A stretch of DNA of 64,000 bases from assembly GCA_002702705.1 (NCBI GenBank), contig PABH01000042.1, positions 1-64,000 on the forward strand, in the 5' to 3' direction. Each line of letters begins with the position of its first letter. Within the stretch, counting starts at the first letter, position 1. Shown here in pieces: positions 36,136 through 44,967 of the stretch. The position numbers and the translations under genes were made by a program. The notes beneath the pieces are model-generated. The model saw only the letters and a list, made by a program, of their open reading frames with translations, did not search any database and was not told the origin of the DNA. The DNA is from Anaerolineaceae bacterium (GTDB lineage Bacteria; Chloroflexota; Anaerolineae; Anaerolineales; Anaerolineaceae).

Positions 36136-36771
36136 TCAACTTAATTTTTTAATCCACGACCAAATCAAATCAACCTGATCTCCCATGCGGTGATCACTAT
36201 CCACTTCAACCAATGTAACTTGATTTGGATATTTCTTCACATAAAACCTGCTGCTGCGAAAGGGTACAACATCATCCTGCCGTCCATGCAAAATAGTGAC
36301 CGGCACTGGCGGTTGAATATAATCCTTATACTGTCGAGCATCAATAGAAAAACTTTGGTATAACGGCAAATTCTGATTAAATGCGTAGTGAAATACTTCA
36401 CGGTATCCTTTTTCTTGTGATTTTTTGGCTTCTTTACGATTCGCAAAATTAAACCGCAAAGCCGGCGCTAGTAAGAGGACATGTGGGATGCCGTCAAATA
36501 AGCGCGCATAATGCAAAGCCACCAACCCACCCAAGGAACTACCGACCAATAGTGGTTGTCTTATCTCAAAATCCAAAATATACTGCCGCAGCCGATTGAT
36601 CATTCCCGTAATTGTCATATAAGAAAAATCTTGCTGAGTCGGGTTAAAATCAAAAGCATAAAAATTAACTGTTGGATCTAATTCATTTTTTTTCTGTAGC
36701 CATTCCGCCTTACTGTTTTTAGCAGATGATGCAAAACCATGCAGGTAAATCACATTGGGTTTATCGGTCAT
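36136..36771 (-). CDS. YqiA/YcfP-like alpha/beta hydrolase
   Basis: Protein of 211 residues from this start. It opens with VIYLHGFASSAKNSKAEWLQ (the oxyanion HG), has the nucleophile elbow GSSLGG, the acid in LHGRQDDVVP, and the catalytic His in VDSDHRMGD. It resembles small esterases of the YqiA family. A GTG two codons upstream overlaps the SD GGGAG, so the ATG at 36771 is preferred. It follows tRNA-Ser on the same strand but has its own start signals. Confidence 0.8.
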   Translation of the reverse strand: MTDKPNVIYLHGFASSAKNSKAEWLQKKNELDPTVNFYAFDFNPTQQDFSYMTITGMINRLRQYILDFEIRQPLLVGSSLGGLVALHYARLFDGIPHVLLLAPALRFNFANRKEAKKSQEKGYREVFHYAFNQNLPLYQSFSIDARQYKDYIQPPVPVTILHGRQDDVVPFRSSRFYVKKYPNQVTLVEVDSDHRMGDQVDLIWSWIKKLS

Positions 36772-37062
36772 AATCACTCCCTATAATTTAAATATCCAGT
36801 ACTTATGTTAAATATACCGTAAATTTTTTTATTTTGTTTTCCTTCAATAAGCCCATGCATCAGGGCTGTTCGCGAAGTAGCACTGAAAAAAGATTTTTGA
36901 CCCCAAAATTTCTCTATACGCCATGTATAGCAATTCATGTCAACCTGCTTTGCGAATTTGGCCTATATATCACTTCAATTCTTCACAAATCCTTGCCTTT
37001 TGTTATCACGATCCACCATTATTTTTTTCTTAACTTTTCGTTTTTCACTTCGATTAAAACCA
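36772..37062. other. Intergenic stretch with no recognised gene
   Basis: AT-rich. The only structures I see are a short palindrome CTATAC/GTATAG (36914-36919 and 36925-36930) and a weak pair TTCGC/GCGAA. No convincing ORF. Confidence 0.5.
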
Positions 37063-37091
37063 TTGCAATATATAAACATGTCCTTTATAAT
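37063..37091 (+). promoter_or_regulatory. Promoter of tRNA-Val
   Basis: TTGCAA (37063-37068), 17-bp spacer, consensus TATAAT (37086-37091), about 16 bp before the mature tRNA. Confidence 0.8.
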
Positions 37092-37106
37092 ATCGGCATG
37101 TTGATT

Positions 37107-37180
37107 GGGCGGTTAGCTCAGCTGGTTAGAGCGTTGCGTTGACATCGCAAAGGTCGTAGGTTCGAGTCCTATACCGCCCA
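37107..37180 (+). tRNA. tRNA-Val (anticodon GAC)
   Basis: A 74-nt cloverleaf: acceptor GGGCGGT/ACCGCCC, D-arm AGCTCAGCTGG, anticodon loop TTGACAT with anticodon GAC, T loop TTCGAGTC, discriminator A. CCA is not encoded, unlike tRNA-Ser nearby. Confidence 0.96.
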
Positions 37181-37182
37181 CT

Positions 37183-37218
37183 AAAAAACCGTTTGGAGAT
37201 ATAACCAAACGGTTTTTT
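37183..37218 (+). terminator. Terminator of tRNA-Val
   Basis: Stem AAAAAACCGTTTGG/CCAAACGGTTTTTT with an eight-base loop, directly after the tRNA. Confidence 0.9.
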
Positions 37219-37260
37219 CTTTCCCAAATTGATCCTTGCTAATTATTGTATAATCAACCT

Positions 37261-38850
37261 ATGGCCTACAAAGTATTCCTGGTTGAAGATGAAATTGTCA
37301 CGCGCGAAGGTATTCGGGACAACGTTGATTGGAAAGCAGCTGGCTTTGAATTTTGCGGGGAAGCGTCCAATGGGGAATTAGCATTACCATTGCTTGACGA
37401 ATCTAAACCAGACGTATTAATCACGGACATTAAGATGCCCCATATGGATGGGCTTCAACTCAGTAAAATTGTGCGCAAACATATGCCGTGGATAAAAGTA
37501 ATAATACTTAGTGGGCATGATGAGTTCAATTTTGCTCAATCCGCGATCAAATTAGGAGTCACCGAATATTTATTAAAGCCGGTTAGTTCCCATGATTTGC
37601 ATATAACCCTTACCAAACTGGCGTTAAGCTTGGATCAAGAAAAACAAGAACGTGAGCAATTAAAATCATTAAAGTCCAAATTGGAAGACAATTTTGCATT
37701 AACCCAAGAAAAATTCCTGATCCGATTAGTAACAGGGGGGATTTCATCCACTGAAGCCGTAGAACTTAGTCTTCAATTAGGTTTGGATATCATAAGTAAA
37801 TTTTATTTGGTAATGTTGATTAAGATTGAACCCCCTGATAAAACTTATCCATATGATTTCCAGGTTTATAAACGAGCAGAACAACTTATCTTTGATATGG
37901 TAAAAGATGATCCCGACCTGATTTTGGCCAAAAAAGAATTTGAAGATCTTGTACTTTTCGTTAAAGGGGATAGTTTGGAACAAATCACCCAAGAAAGTTT
38001 GTTCCGTGCAGATTTATTCAAGAACATTATTCAAACCCAAACCGGCTATTCGGCAAATATATCAATTGGCAGCCCACAAGAACGATTGGGTGCTATTCAC
38101 CATTCATTTGCTGAAGCATTGATTCTCCAGAAAACAACTCCTGTTCAAGAAAGTGATCAATTCACTTCTTCAACAATTGAAATTCCTCCTCTTGACCATA
38201 AAGCGATTGAAAATTACCTCAGATACGGGGCCATTTCCAACTTTGACGATTTCTTTTCAAAAACTCTGGAAACGATCGGAAGAATTGGCTTACAAATACC
38301 AATCATCAAACAATATTTATTTGTTGATCTTATTTTGACCCTGACCCAATTTATTAGTGATGTTGATAATTCAATAATCCCCCCCTTCTCTGATATTAAC
38401 TCAATACAAAAATCTTTGTCTGATATAACAACAATTGAACAAATTCAAGAAAGAATCAAAAATTTCTTTAATGAAGCGATTAATGTACGAAAATTAAATA
38501 ATAACAATGATTATGAGTTGTTAAATAAAATAGAAGAATTTATTCATCAAAATTTTCAAAATGCAGATTTAAAAATGAGTGATGTTTCGAAAATTTTTAA
38601 TCTCAGCCCCAGCTATTTCAGCGCTTTTTTTAAAGAGGAAGTCGGCGTCACGTTTCGTGATTATATCTGTGATTTACGGATTGAGCATGCTAAAAACCTT
38701 CTTGTTTCAACTCATTTAAAATCCTCAGTAATTGCTTACAAATCCGGATACAACGATCCTCATTATTTTAGCTTTATTTTTAAGAAAAAAACTGGAAAAA
38801 CACCGAAAGAATTCCGAAACTCTTCAGAGGATGGCGCACATGCAAAATAA
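37261..38850 (+). CDS. AraC-type response regulator (YesN family)
   Basis: Protein of 529 residues. The receiver domain (1-125) has phospho-acceptor D56 in LITDIKMP and K in LLKPV. A long middle region of about 290 residues resembles the YesN linker. The C-terminal AraC HTH (about 420-520) includes MSDVSKIFNLSPSYFSAFFK and IAYKSGYNDPHYFSFIFKK. A consensus -10 TATAAT (37249-37254) lies six bases before the ATG, with no SD, so the operon mRNA is probably leaderless. It overlaps the kinase gene by 11 bp and probably controls the transport operon downstream. Confidence 0.9.
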   Translation: MAYKVFLVEDEIVTREGIRDNVDWKAAGFEFCGEASNGELALPLLDESKPDVLITDIKMPHMDGLQLSKIVRKHMPWIKVIILSGHDEFNFAQSAIKLGVTEYLLKPVSSHDLHITLTKLALSLDQEKQEREQLKSLKSKLEDNFALTQEKFLIRLVTGGISSTEAVELSLQLGLDIISKFYLVMLIKIEPPDKTYPYDFQVYKRAEQLIFDMVKDDPDLILAKKEFEDLVLFVKGDSLEQITQESLFRADLFKNIIQTQTGYSANISIGSPQERLGAIHHSFAEALILQKTTPVQESDQFTSSTIEIPPLDHKAIENYLRYGAISNFDDFFSKTLETIGRIGLQIPIIKQYLFVDLILTLTQFISDVDNSIIPPFSDINSIQKSLSDITTIEQIQERIKNFFNEAINVRKLNNNNDYELLNKIEEFIHQNFQNADLKMSDVSKIFNLSPSYFSAFFKEEVGVTFRDYICDLRIEHAKNLLVSTHLKSSVIAYKSGYNDPHYFSFIFKKKTGKTPKEFRNSSEDGAHAK

Positions 38851-40369
38851 TATTATGGACATGGGATATATTCCTGATTCTGCCTCTTCTAAATATTTAA
38901 ATAAATTCATTAATTTGTTTAGCCGCATAAATATTTCACTCCATTCCAAGATACTCCTTTCTTTCATCATCATTATTGTTCTAATGGTTTTGATTAATAC
39001 CATGATGATTGTGGAATTTCTGCACATTAATAAACAGTATGACGCTATCATTACGAATATAACCATCGCTAACGATTTAAACGCCTATATTAAACCAGCC
39101 ATTGATACTGAAATGTGGAATATTGTGGCAGGTAAAGTTGAATTTAACAACGGAAATCAATTTGAAATCCTTCAACAAGCGGAAAGCCAAATTGAATTAT
39201 TGGTCTCTAATACAGATTCTGATGAGTCGAAGATCAAACTAGATGTAATTCGGAGAACATTAAACACGCTTGCTCTATACGTTGATAAGTTAGGAGCGCA
39301 AATAACAGCTGGCAGTCGTGTTGCCGAAAACGAACTTGTATTAGAAGATATCCGGGGAGTTTCAGAAGTTGTAAAAGAAACTGTTCAGGATTATATGCTG
39401 TTTGAAGTCCAGCAAGCAGAATTAAAATATCTTGAAAATCAATCCAGGCTTAACCGTTGGATTATCGTTTATTTTGTTTTACTTCCAGTCATTGTTGCGT
39501 TCTCTTTTTCGGCGGCTTGGATTATTTCCGCAAGTATTTATTACCCAATCAAAAAACTACAGGATCTTACGACAACAATCACCAAAAACGACTTGGAAGC
39601 TCTTGTAAACCGTTCTAACGTAGATGAAATAACCGAACTACGTTTAAATTTCAACATTATTACCAGTAAAATCCGAGAATTATTAGACGCGAAGGTAAAA
39701 GAACAAGAAAATTTAAAAAAGGCTGAACTTAAAGCATTACAAGCCCAAATAAACCCTCATTTTTTATATAATACACTGGATACAATTGTATGGATGGCAG
39801 AAGCTAATAAATCAGCCCAGGTTATTAAAGTAGTTCGGGCATTATCAAGCTTTTTCCGCATTGCTCTTAGCCGTGGAAAAGATTGGATATCCATTCAACA
39901 GGAAATAGAACATGTTCGTAGTTATTTATATATCCAAAAAATTCGTTACCGTGATATTTTGGAATATGAAATTGATGTGGATGAATGCATTCTCTCCAGC
40001 ACAATTTTAAAATTAACCTTACAACCGTTGGCTGAGAATGCACTTTATCACGGGATTAAAAACAAACAAAAAGGTGGTCTTATCAGCATACGCGCAAAAA
40101 AAGCAGAGGACAACTCCATTATTCTGCAGGTTGAAGATACCGGCGTTGGATGTACTCCCTTCAAATTAGCTAAGATACGTGACAGCTTAAAAAATCCATC
40201 AGATGAGGTTTTTCATAATGAAGAAGGGTTTGGGCTTGCCAATGTAAATAAGCGAATCAAGCTTTATTATGGTGATCAGTATGGTTTAAACATAGAAAGT
40301 GAATATCTTGAAGGAACGATAGTCACTGTGAGAATCCCGTTACAAGATGATTATAATACACCCCATTAG
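38840..40369 (+). CDS. YesM/LytS-type sensor histidine kinase
   Basis: Protein of 509 residues. Two membrane helices (about 38-59 and 207-230) bracket an exported, mostly helical sensor domain of about 145 residues. A HAMP domain follows, then the His_kinase domain with H307 in INPHFLYNTLDTI and an ATPase domain (LTLQPLAENALYHGI, DTGVGC, GFGLANVNKRI). The ATG at 38840 is set nine bases after GAGG; the ATG three codons earlier touches the SD. The sensor domain has no evident sugar pocket, so it may read the adjacent binding lipoprotein. Confidence 0.88.
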   Translation: MQNNIMDMGYIPDSASSKYLNKFINLFSRINISLHSKILLSFIIIIVLMVLINTMMIVEFLHINKQYDAIITNITIANDLNAYIKPAIDTEMWNIVAGKVEFNNGNQFEILQQAESQIELLVSNTDSDESKIKLDVIRRTLNTLALYVDKLGAQITAGSRVAENELVLEDIRGVSEVVKETVQDYMLFEVQQAELKYLENQSRLNRWIIVYFVLLPVIVAFSFSAAWIISASIYYPIKKLQDLTTTITKNDLEALVNRSNVDEITELRLNFNIITSKIRELLDAKVKEQENLKKAELKALQAQINPHFLYNTLDTIVWMAEANKSAQVIKVVRALSSFFRIALSRGKDWISIQQEIEHVRSYLYIQKIRYRDILEYEIDVDECILSSTILKLTLQPLAENALYHGIKNKQKGGLISIRAKKAEDNSIILQVEDTGVGCTPFKLAKIRDSLKNPSDEVFHNEEGFGLANVNKRIKLYYGDQYGLNIESEYLEGTIVTVRIPLQDDYNTPH

Positions 40370-40378
40370 GATAAAAAC

Positions 40379-41377
40379 ATGTCCAAAAAATCACACCCAT
40401 TAATAATTTTGGTTTTATTTATCATCATATTTGAAATTGCTGGTTGCCAGAATATTTCTAATCAAAAAACTCAATCCCAGACTATAGTCCCTAATCAAAA
40501 GACTTACCAAACCATGGTAGTTGGCTTCTCACAACTTGGTGCAGAAAGTGAATGGCGAACTGGCAATTCGGAATCCATTAAAGAAGCGGCCAGTGAACTT
40601 GGTGTTGAGTTATTGTTTTCTGATGCACAACAAAAACAGGATAACCAAATTAAGGCGATCCGTACTTTCATTGCACAACAAGTTGATGTAATTGGTGTCT
40701 CCCCTATTGTTGAAACTGGTTGGGAATCTGTATTTCAAGAAGCAAAAGAAGCTGGAATACCAATTATTTTGGTTGACCGTCGTGCAAACGTTCCTGAAAA
40801 CCTTTATGCGGTTCATCTTGGTTCAGATTTTGTTGAGGAAGGACGTAACGCAGCACGCGTAATGATTGATTTGTTAGATGATAAAGGAAATATTGTTGAG
40901 TTAGCTGGTACGGAAGGATCTGCTCCGGCAAATGATCGTTATAACGGTTTCCGGGAAATACTCGAGAATCATCCAGACATGAAAATTATCGCTTCTGAAT
41001 CAGCTGATTTTACCCGTGCTAAGGGGAAAGAGGTGATGGGAGATCTTCTTATCAAATATGGGGACCAAATTGATGCGGTTTATGCCCATAACGATGATAG
41101 TGCTATTGGTGCGATTAAAGCAATTGAGGAATACGGATTACGTCCAGGGGAAGATATTATCATTGTTTCTATTGATGCCATTCGAGATGCCTTTCATGCA
41201 ATGATCGCTGGAAAACTTAATGCAACCATTGAATGCAATCCATTATTAGGCCCTAAGTTTTTTGAAGTAGCCCTCCAAGTTGTGAATGGAGAAGAACTAC
41301 CAAAGTGGATTCCTTCAAAAGAATCAATATTTTTCCCGGATAATGCCGCAGAAATTTTACCTTCTAGAAAATATTAA
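40379..41377 (+). CDS. YtfQ-like sugar-binding lipoprotein, probable sensing partner
   Basis: Periplasmic-binding-protein-like lipoprotein of 332 residues with lipobox EIAGC (C23). Typical family sequence follows: VGFSQLGAESEWRTGNSESI, DAQQKQDNQIKAIR, VYAHNDDSAIGAI, ending LPSRKY. It is close to the YtfQ galactofuranose-binding family and a paralogue of the protein at 41775. It lies nine bases after the kinase gene and is cut off from the transport genes by a terminator, so I infer it presents the sugar to the kinase, as XylFII does for LytS in Clostridium. Confidence 0.85.
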   Translation: MSKKSHPLIILVLFIIIFEIAGCQNISNQKTQSQTIVPNQKTYQTMVVGFSQLGAESEWRTGNSESIKEAASELGVELLFSDAQQKQDNQIKAIRTFIAQQVDVIGVSPIVETGWESVFQEAKEAGIPIILVDRRANVPENLYAVHLGSDFVEEGRNAARVMIDLLDDKGNIVELAGTEGSAPANDRYNGFREILENHPDMKIIASESADFTRAKGKEVMGDLLIKYGDQIDAVYAHNDDSAIGAIKAIEEYGLRPGEDIIIVSIDAIRDAFHAMIAGKLNATIECNPLLGPKFFEVALQVVNGEELPKWIPSKESIFFPDNAAEILPSRKY

Positions 41378-41441
41378 CTAAAATCGTAAAATAATTAACC
41401 AAATTAAAATTGTAAATATTTTTATATAAAAATTCCACAAA

Positions 41442-41492
41442 AAAATTAACTCATTCCTCAATGAAATTAATTGAGAAATGAGTTAATTTTTG
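41442..41492 (+). terminator. Terminator after the sensing operon
   Basis: A long hairpin with outer arms AAAATTAACTCATT/AATGAGTTAATTTT (41442-41455, 41477-41490), inner arms CTCAAT/ATTGAG, and a T-run. It separates the regulator-kinase-binding protein unit from the transport operon. Confidence 0.82.
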
Positions 41493-41774
41493 TTAACCTA
41501 ATGTTAATCAAATGTGTCCTCCGGCATAATTTTGGTTAACAAGTGCTAACCTAAACACAGGGCAGTAATAAAAAGGAGGTTATCAAAAAGAATAAAAGAA
41601 TTTTAATAAAAAGAAGTGTTTGCCAGGTTATGTGTGCCCAGACAAACACTCCAGACGGGTGTAACTCAAATAAAGTTTATATGAATTACACACAAAAAAA
41701 TTATACTTCAAAAAATCTCCCAAAGAGATAAATCCCAAAATCTATAATAAAAAATAATATTTAAGGAGAGAAGA
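41491..41774 (+). promoter_or_regulatory. Regulatory leader of the sugar transport operon
   Basis: Two similar elements, GTTAACCTAATGTTAAT (from 41492) and GTTAACAAGTGCTAACC (from 41535), each hold half-sites 10-11 bp apart and lie 43 bp from one another, the spacing expected for an AraC-type regulator. Downstream are a hairpin AGTGTTTG/CAAACACT (41615-41622, 41643-41650), an inverted repeat GTGTAACTC/GAATTACAC (41659-41691), and an orphan Shine-Dalgarno AAGGAGG at 41573-41579. The promoter hexamers are not clear. Confidence 0.5.
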
Positions 41775-42758
41775 ATGTTCCGTCTAAAAACATTTGCATT
41801 TTTAGCTGTAATTGCTGTTTTAATTTTGTCAGCTTGTTCAACTGCCGCACCTCAGGAAACTGCAGAAGAAACCTCTTGTGCCCCCAACTGCGAATTTACA
41901 GATATGGTTTTTTGCTACCCGCAACTCGGTGCAGAAAGTGATTGGCGAACGGCAAACACAGCATCTTTTAAAGAAACTGCTGGTGATTTAGGAGTTCGTT
42001 TGATTTTCTCGGATGCTCAACAAAAACAAGAAAATCAAATTTCAGCCATGCGATCTTGTATCCAGCAGGGTGTGGACGTAATTGGTTTGCCCCCGGTTGT
42101 TGAAGATGGATGGGAACCAGTATTAACGGAAGCCAAAGAAGCAGGTATTCCAGTTATCATCGTTGATCGTTCCGTAACAGCTGATTCAAGCTTGTATGCA
42201 TCTCATATCGGTTCCGATATGTTCCTTGAAGGTCAACGAGCAGCAGATGAAATGAACAAACTTTTACCTGATGGGGGAAAAATTGTTGAATTGAGTGGTA
42301 CAACCGGTTCTGGTGCCGCTGTAGGTCGTGCCGAAGGTTTCCGAGCCAATCTGAATGACAATATTGAAATTGTCGATTCACAAACTGGCAATTTCACCAC
42401 CGCCGAAGGAAAACCTGTTATGGAAGCCTTCTTGAAGAAATATGAAGGTGAAATTGATGGTGCTTTCATCCATAATGACAACATGGCAATTGGTGCTGTA
42501 GAAGCTATGAAATCTGCTGGTTTAGAGCCTGGAGACATTGTCATTGTTTCAGTCGATGGCACACGGGGCGGATTCCAATTAATGATCGATGGATGGGTAC
42601 AAGCAGATGTGGAATGTAATCCCTTGCTTGGCCCTCAAGTTTACGACATGGCATTGGCTTTGATGAATGGACAAGATATTGATCGAGAAGTTCTCACCGA
42701 TGAAACTGTTTACTTCCCGAATGAAGCCGCAGACTTATTACCAAGTCGGAAATATTAA
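41775..42758 (+). CDS. ytfQ: YtfQ-like sugar ABC transporter substrate-binding lipoprotein
   Basis: Lipoprotein of 327 residues with lipobox LILSAC (C21). YtfQ-type features are PQLGAESDWRTANTASFKET, FSDAQQKQENQISAMR, VEDGWEPVLTEAKEAGIPVI, IHNDNMAIGAVEAM and the LLPSRKY end. E. coli YtfQ binds galactofuranose; the same sugar is likely but not proven. It starts with SD AAGGAGAG. Two permeases and the ATPase follow after a hairpin that may raise the amount of binding protein over membrane subunits. Confidence 0.9.
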   Translation: MFRLKTFAFLAVIAVLILSACSTAAPQETAEETSCAPNCEFTDMVFCYPQLGAESDWRTANTASFKETAGDLGVRLIFSDAQQKQENQISAMRSCIQQGVDVIGLPPVVEDGWEPVLTEAKEAGIPVIIVDRSVTADSSLYASHIGSDMFLEGQRAADEMNKLLPDGGKIVELSGTTGSGAAVGRAEGFRANLNDNIEIVDSQTGNFTTAEGKPVMEAFLKKYEGEIDGAFIHNDNMAIGAVEAMKSAGLEPGDIVIVSVDGTRGGFQLMIDGWVQADVECNPLLGPQVYDMALALMNGQDIDREVLTDETVYFPNEAADLLPSRKY

Positions 42759-42809
42759 AATCTCACCCAAATGAAAAAGGACTCCCGGGGATTAGGGTTT
42801 CCGAAATCG

Positions 42810-42840
42810 TTGAGAAGCGGTGTTTCCCGCCGCTTCTCAA
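42810..42840 (+). terminator. Intercistronic hairpin after ytfQ
   Basis: A perfect 11-bp stem TTGAGAAGCGG/CCGCTTCTCAA without a long T-run. Such hairpins after binding-protein genes usually stabilise the upstream mRNA or partly stop transcription. Confidence 0.7.
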
Positions 42841-42895
42841 CCAAACTATTTTCTCAGAACACTAATCATTACGAAATCGAAAGATTAGAATTTTT

Positions 42896-43975
42896 ATGAA
42901 AAATAACACACCTTTGGTTAAACGTTTTCGTCAAAGCCAATTGTTTTGGCCTCTTATTGCATTAAGTTTACTGCTGATTGTGGACGCTATTTTTGCACCA
43001 AATTTTTTTAAGATTGGAATTGTTCAAGGTCATCTATACGGTAATTTGATTGATGTAGTTAACAATGCGGCTCCATTAATGCTTGTCGCAATAGGCATGA
43101 CGCTGGTCATTGCTACTGCGGGGGTAGATCTTTCTGTAGGAGCGGTGATTGCCATTTCTGCGGCAATGGGTACTGTTTTAATTAATCCTGCTTTGGGAAA
43201 TGAATTAATCACAAATGATATTTTGGCAGCAAACGCTACAAATACTCCTTTGTGGTTAGTTGTAGTGGCCAATCTTGCAGCTGGAACTCTATGTGGTGTG
43301 TGGAACGGATTCCTTGTGTCACGAGGAAAAATTCAACCCATGGTTGCAACATTAATCCTCATGGTTGCAGGACGTGGTATTGCCCAACTCATAACAAACG
43401 GTCAAATCATGACTGTTTATTACAAACCATATTGGTGGTTTGGTAACGGGTTTATCTTGGGTCTGCCGGTTTCTATGTATATTGTAGCAATTGTATTTGT
43501 TCTAGCCTGGTTACTGATCCGGAAAACTTCAATTGGTTTATTTATTGAGATCGTAGGTACAAATTCCAGAGCAGCTTATTATTCGGGAATCAGCGAAAAA
43601 AATGTTAAGTTAATTGCATACACCTTCTGTGGTTTCTGTAGTGCCGTAGCTGGCCTCATCCTAAGTTCTTATATACATGGATGTGATGCAAATAACATCG
43701 GATTATTATATGAACTTGATGCTATTCTTGCAGTTGTAATCGGTGGAACATTAATGTCCGGTGGACGATTTTCCTTACTTGCCAGTGTTATTGGTGCACT
43801 CATCATTTGGACTTTTACAATCACGATGTATACCTTTGGTGTCCCGGCGAACGCCTTATTAGCTGGTAGAGCAGTATTAGTCCTTATCGTAATTCTGCTG
43901 TATTCCGATTATTCACGACGTCTTATCAACCGCTTAATCGAACGTAAAGGACAGACTCATGGTGCAACGAATTAA
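42896..43975 (+). CDS. ytfT: Sugar ABC transporter permease (YtfT-like)
   Basis: Membrane protein of 359 residues with about nine helices, ribose/galactose-type BPD_transp_2 family. Characteristic stretches are IATAGVDLSVGAVIAISAAMG, the coupling segment around EIVGTNSRAAYYSGI, and VVIGGTLMSGGRFSLLAS. It overlaps the next permease gene by 17 bp and would form a heterodimer with it. The SD is weak. Confidence 0.9.
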   Translation: MKNNTPLVKRFRQSQLFWPLIALSLLLIVDAIFAPNFFKIGIVQGHLYGNLIDVVNNAAPLMLVAIGMTLVIATAGVDLSVGAVIAISAAMGTVLINPALGNELITNDILAANATNTPLWLVVVANLAAGTLCGVWNGFLVSRGKIQPMVATLILMVAGRGIAQLITNGQIMTVYYKPYWWFGNGFILGLPVSMYIVAIVFVLAWLLIRKTSIGLFIEIVGTNSRAAYYSGISEKNVKLIAYTFCGFCSAVAGLILSSYIHGCDANNIGLLYELDAILAVVIGGTLMSGGRFSLLASVIGALIIWTFTITMYTFGVPANALLAGRAVLVLIVILLYSDYSRRLINRLIERKGQTHGATN

Positions 43976-44939
43976 AACCTTTATCAGCGGTAACGCCCCT
44001 CTACTAACAACGATCGTGATTTTTATCATTGTTTATATCATTGGTGGCCAGCTCTACCCAAGTATGCAAAAACCCCAAGTTTTCTTTAATTTGTTTATTA
44101 ATAACGCAAGTCTTCTAATCATATCAATTGGGTTAACCACTGTCATTCTGACAAAAGGCATTGATCTTTCAGTGGCAGGTGTAATTGCCATGATCTCAGC
44201 TGCTTCTGCAGCATTATTAAAGGCAGGTTGGAGTGCCGGTGTTGTTATTCCACTGATGTTATTAATTGGAATTGCATTTGGCTTCATCATGGGCTGCATC
44301 ATCCATTATTTAAAAGTCGAACCCTTTATCGTCACTTTGATGGGACTCTTCTTTGCTCGAGGTATGGCTTATATCATCACACTCTCCTCTCTTACGATCA
44401 CGAATGACACATACCGATACTTAGCACTCACAAAACTTCATATTCCATTCTTTAAAAGCGCTTACCTATATATTCCTTCACTAATAGGACCAATACTTTT
44501 GTTAGTTACATTTTATTTATTAAAATACACACGGTTTGGCAGAACCGTTTATGCCATTGGAAATAATGAGCAATCGGCCTGCTTAATGGGACTCCCAGTA
44601 GCACGTACAAAAATCATTGTTTATTCTTACGGCGGTTTATGCTCAGCCATTGGGGGTATCGTTTTCAGTATTTCATTACTTTCGGGTTATGGTGGCTATG
44701 CTCCAGGGATGGAGTTAGACGCAATCGCTTCCGTCGTAATTGGTGGAACCTTACTTTCGGGTGGTGTTGGCAATGTCATCGGAACTTTATTTGGTGTACT
44801 CATTAATGGCACCATTGTTTCTATATTGCAATTCAACGGGACACTAAGTTCTTGGTGGACAAGGATTGGGGTTGGCTTACTAACTTTGATCTTTATTGGA
44901 ATTCAAAGTCTATTCTATATGAGAAAAAAGCATTCATAA
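43959..44939 (+). CDS. yjfF: Sugar ABC transporter permease (YjfF-like)
   Basis: Second permease, 326 residues, same family: ILTKGIDLSVAGVIAMISAA, VYAIGNNEQSACLMGLPVA and SVVIGGTLLSGGVGNVIG. SD AAAGGA. Paired with the preceding permease and followed after 28 bp by the ATPase. Confidence 0.9.
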   Translation: MVQRIKTFISGNAPLLTTIVIFIIVYIIGGQLYPSMQKPQVFFNLFINNASLLIISIGLTTVILTKGIDLSVAGVIAMISAASAALLKAGWSAGVVIPLMLLIGIAFGFIMGCIIHYLKVEPFIVTLMGLFFARGMAYIITLSSLTITNDTYRYLALTKLHIPFFKSAYLYIPSLIGPILLLVTFYLLKYTRFGRTVYAIGNNEQSACLMGLPVARTKIIVYSYGGLCSAIGGIVFSISLLSGYGGYAPGMELDAIASVVIGGTLLSGGVGNVIGTLFGVLINGTIVSILQFNGTLSSWWTRIGVGLLTLIFIGIQSLFYMRKKHS

Positions 44940-44967
44940 TTCTTCTTTGTTTTGGGAGTAAACATAA

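Noticed and set aside
35981-36178. 65-codon plus-strand frame containing AERVGFEPTVP
   Set aside because: It is the antisense of tRNA-Ser, a well-known source of spurious protein entries.
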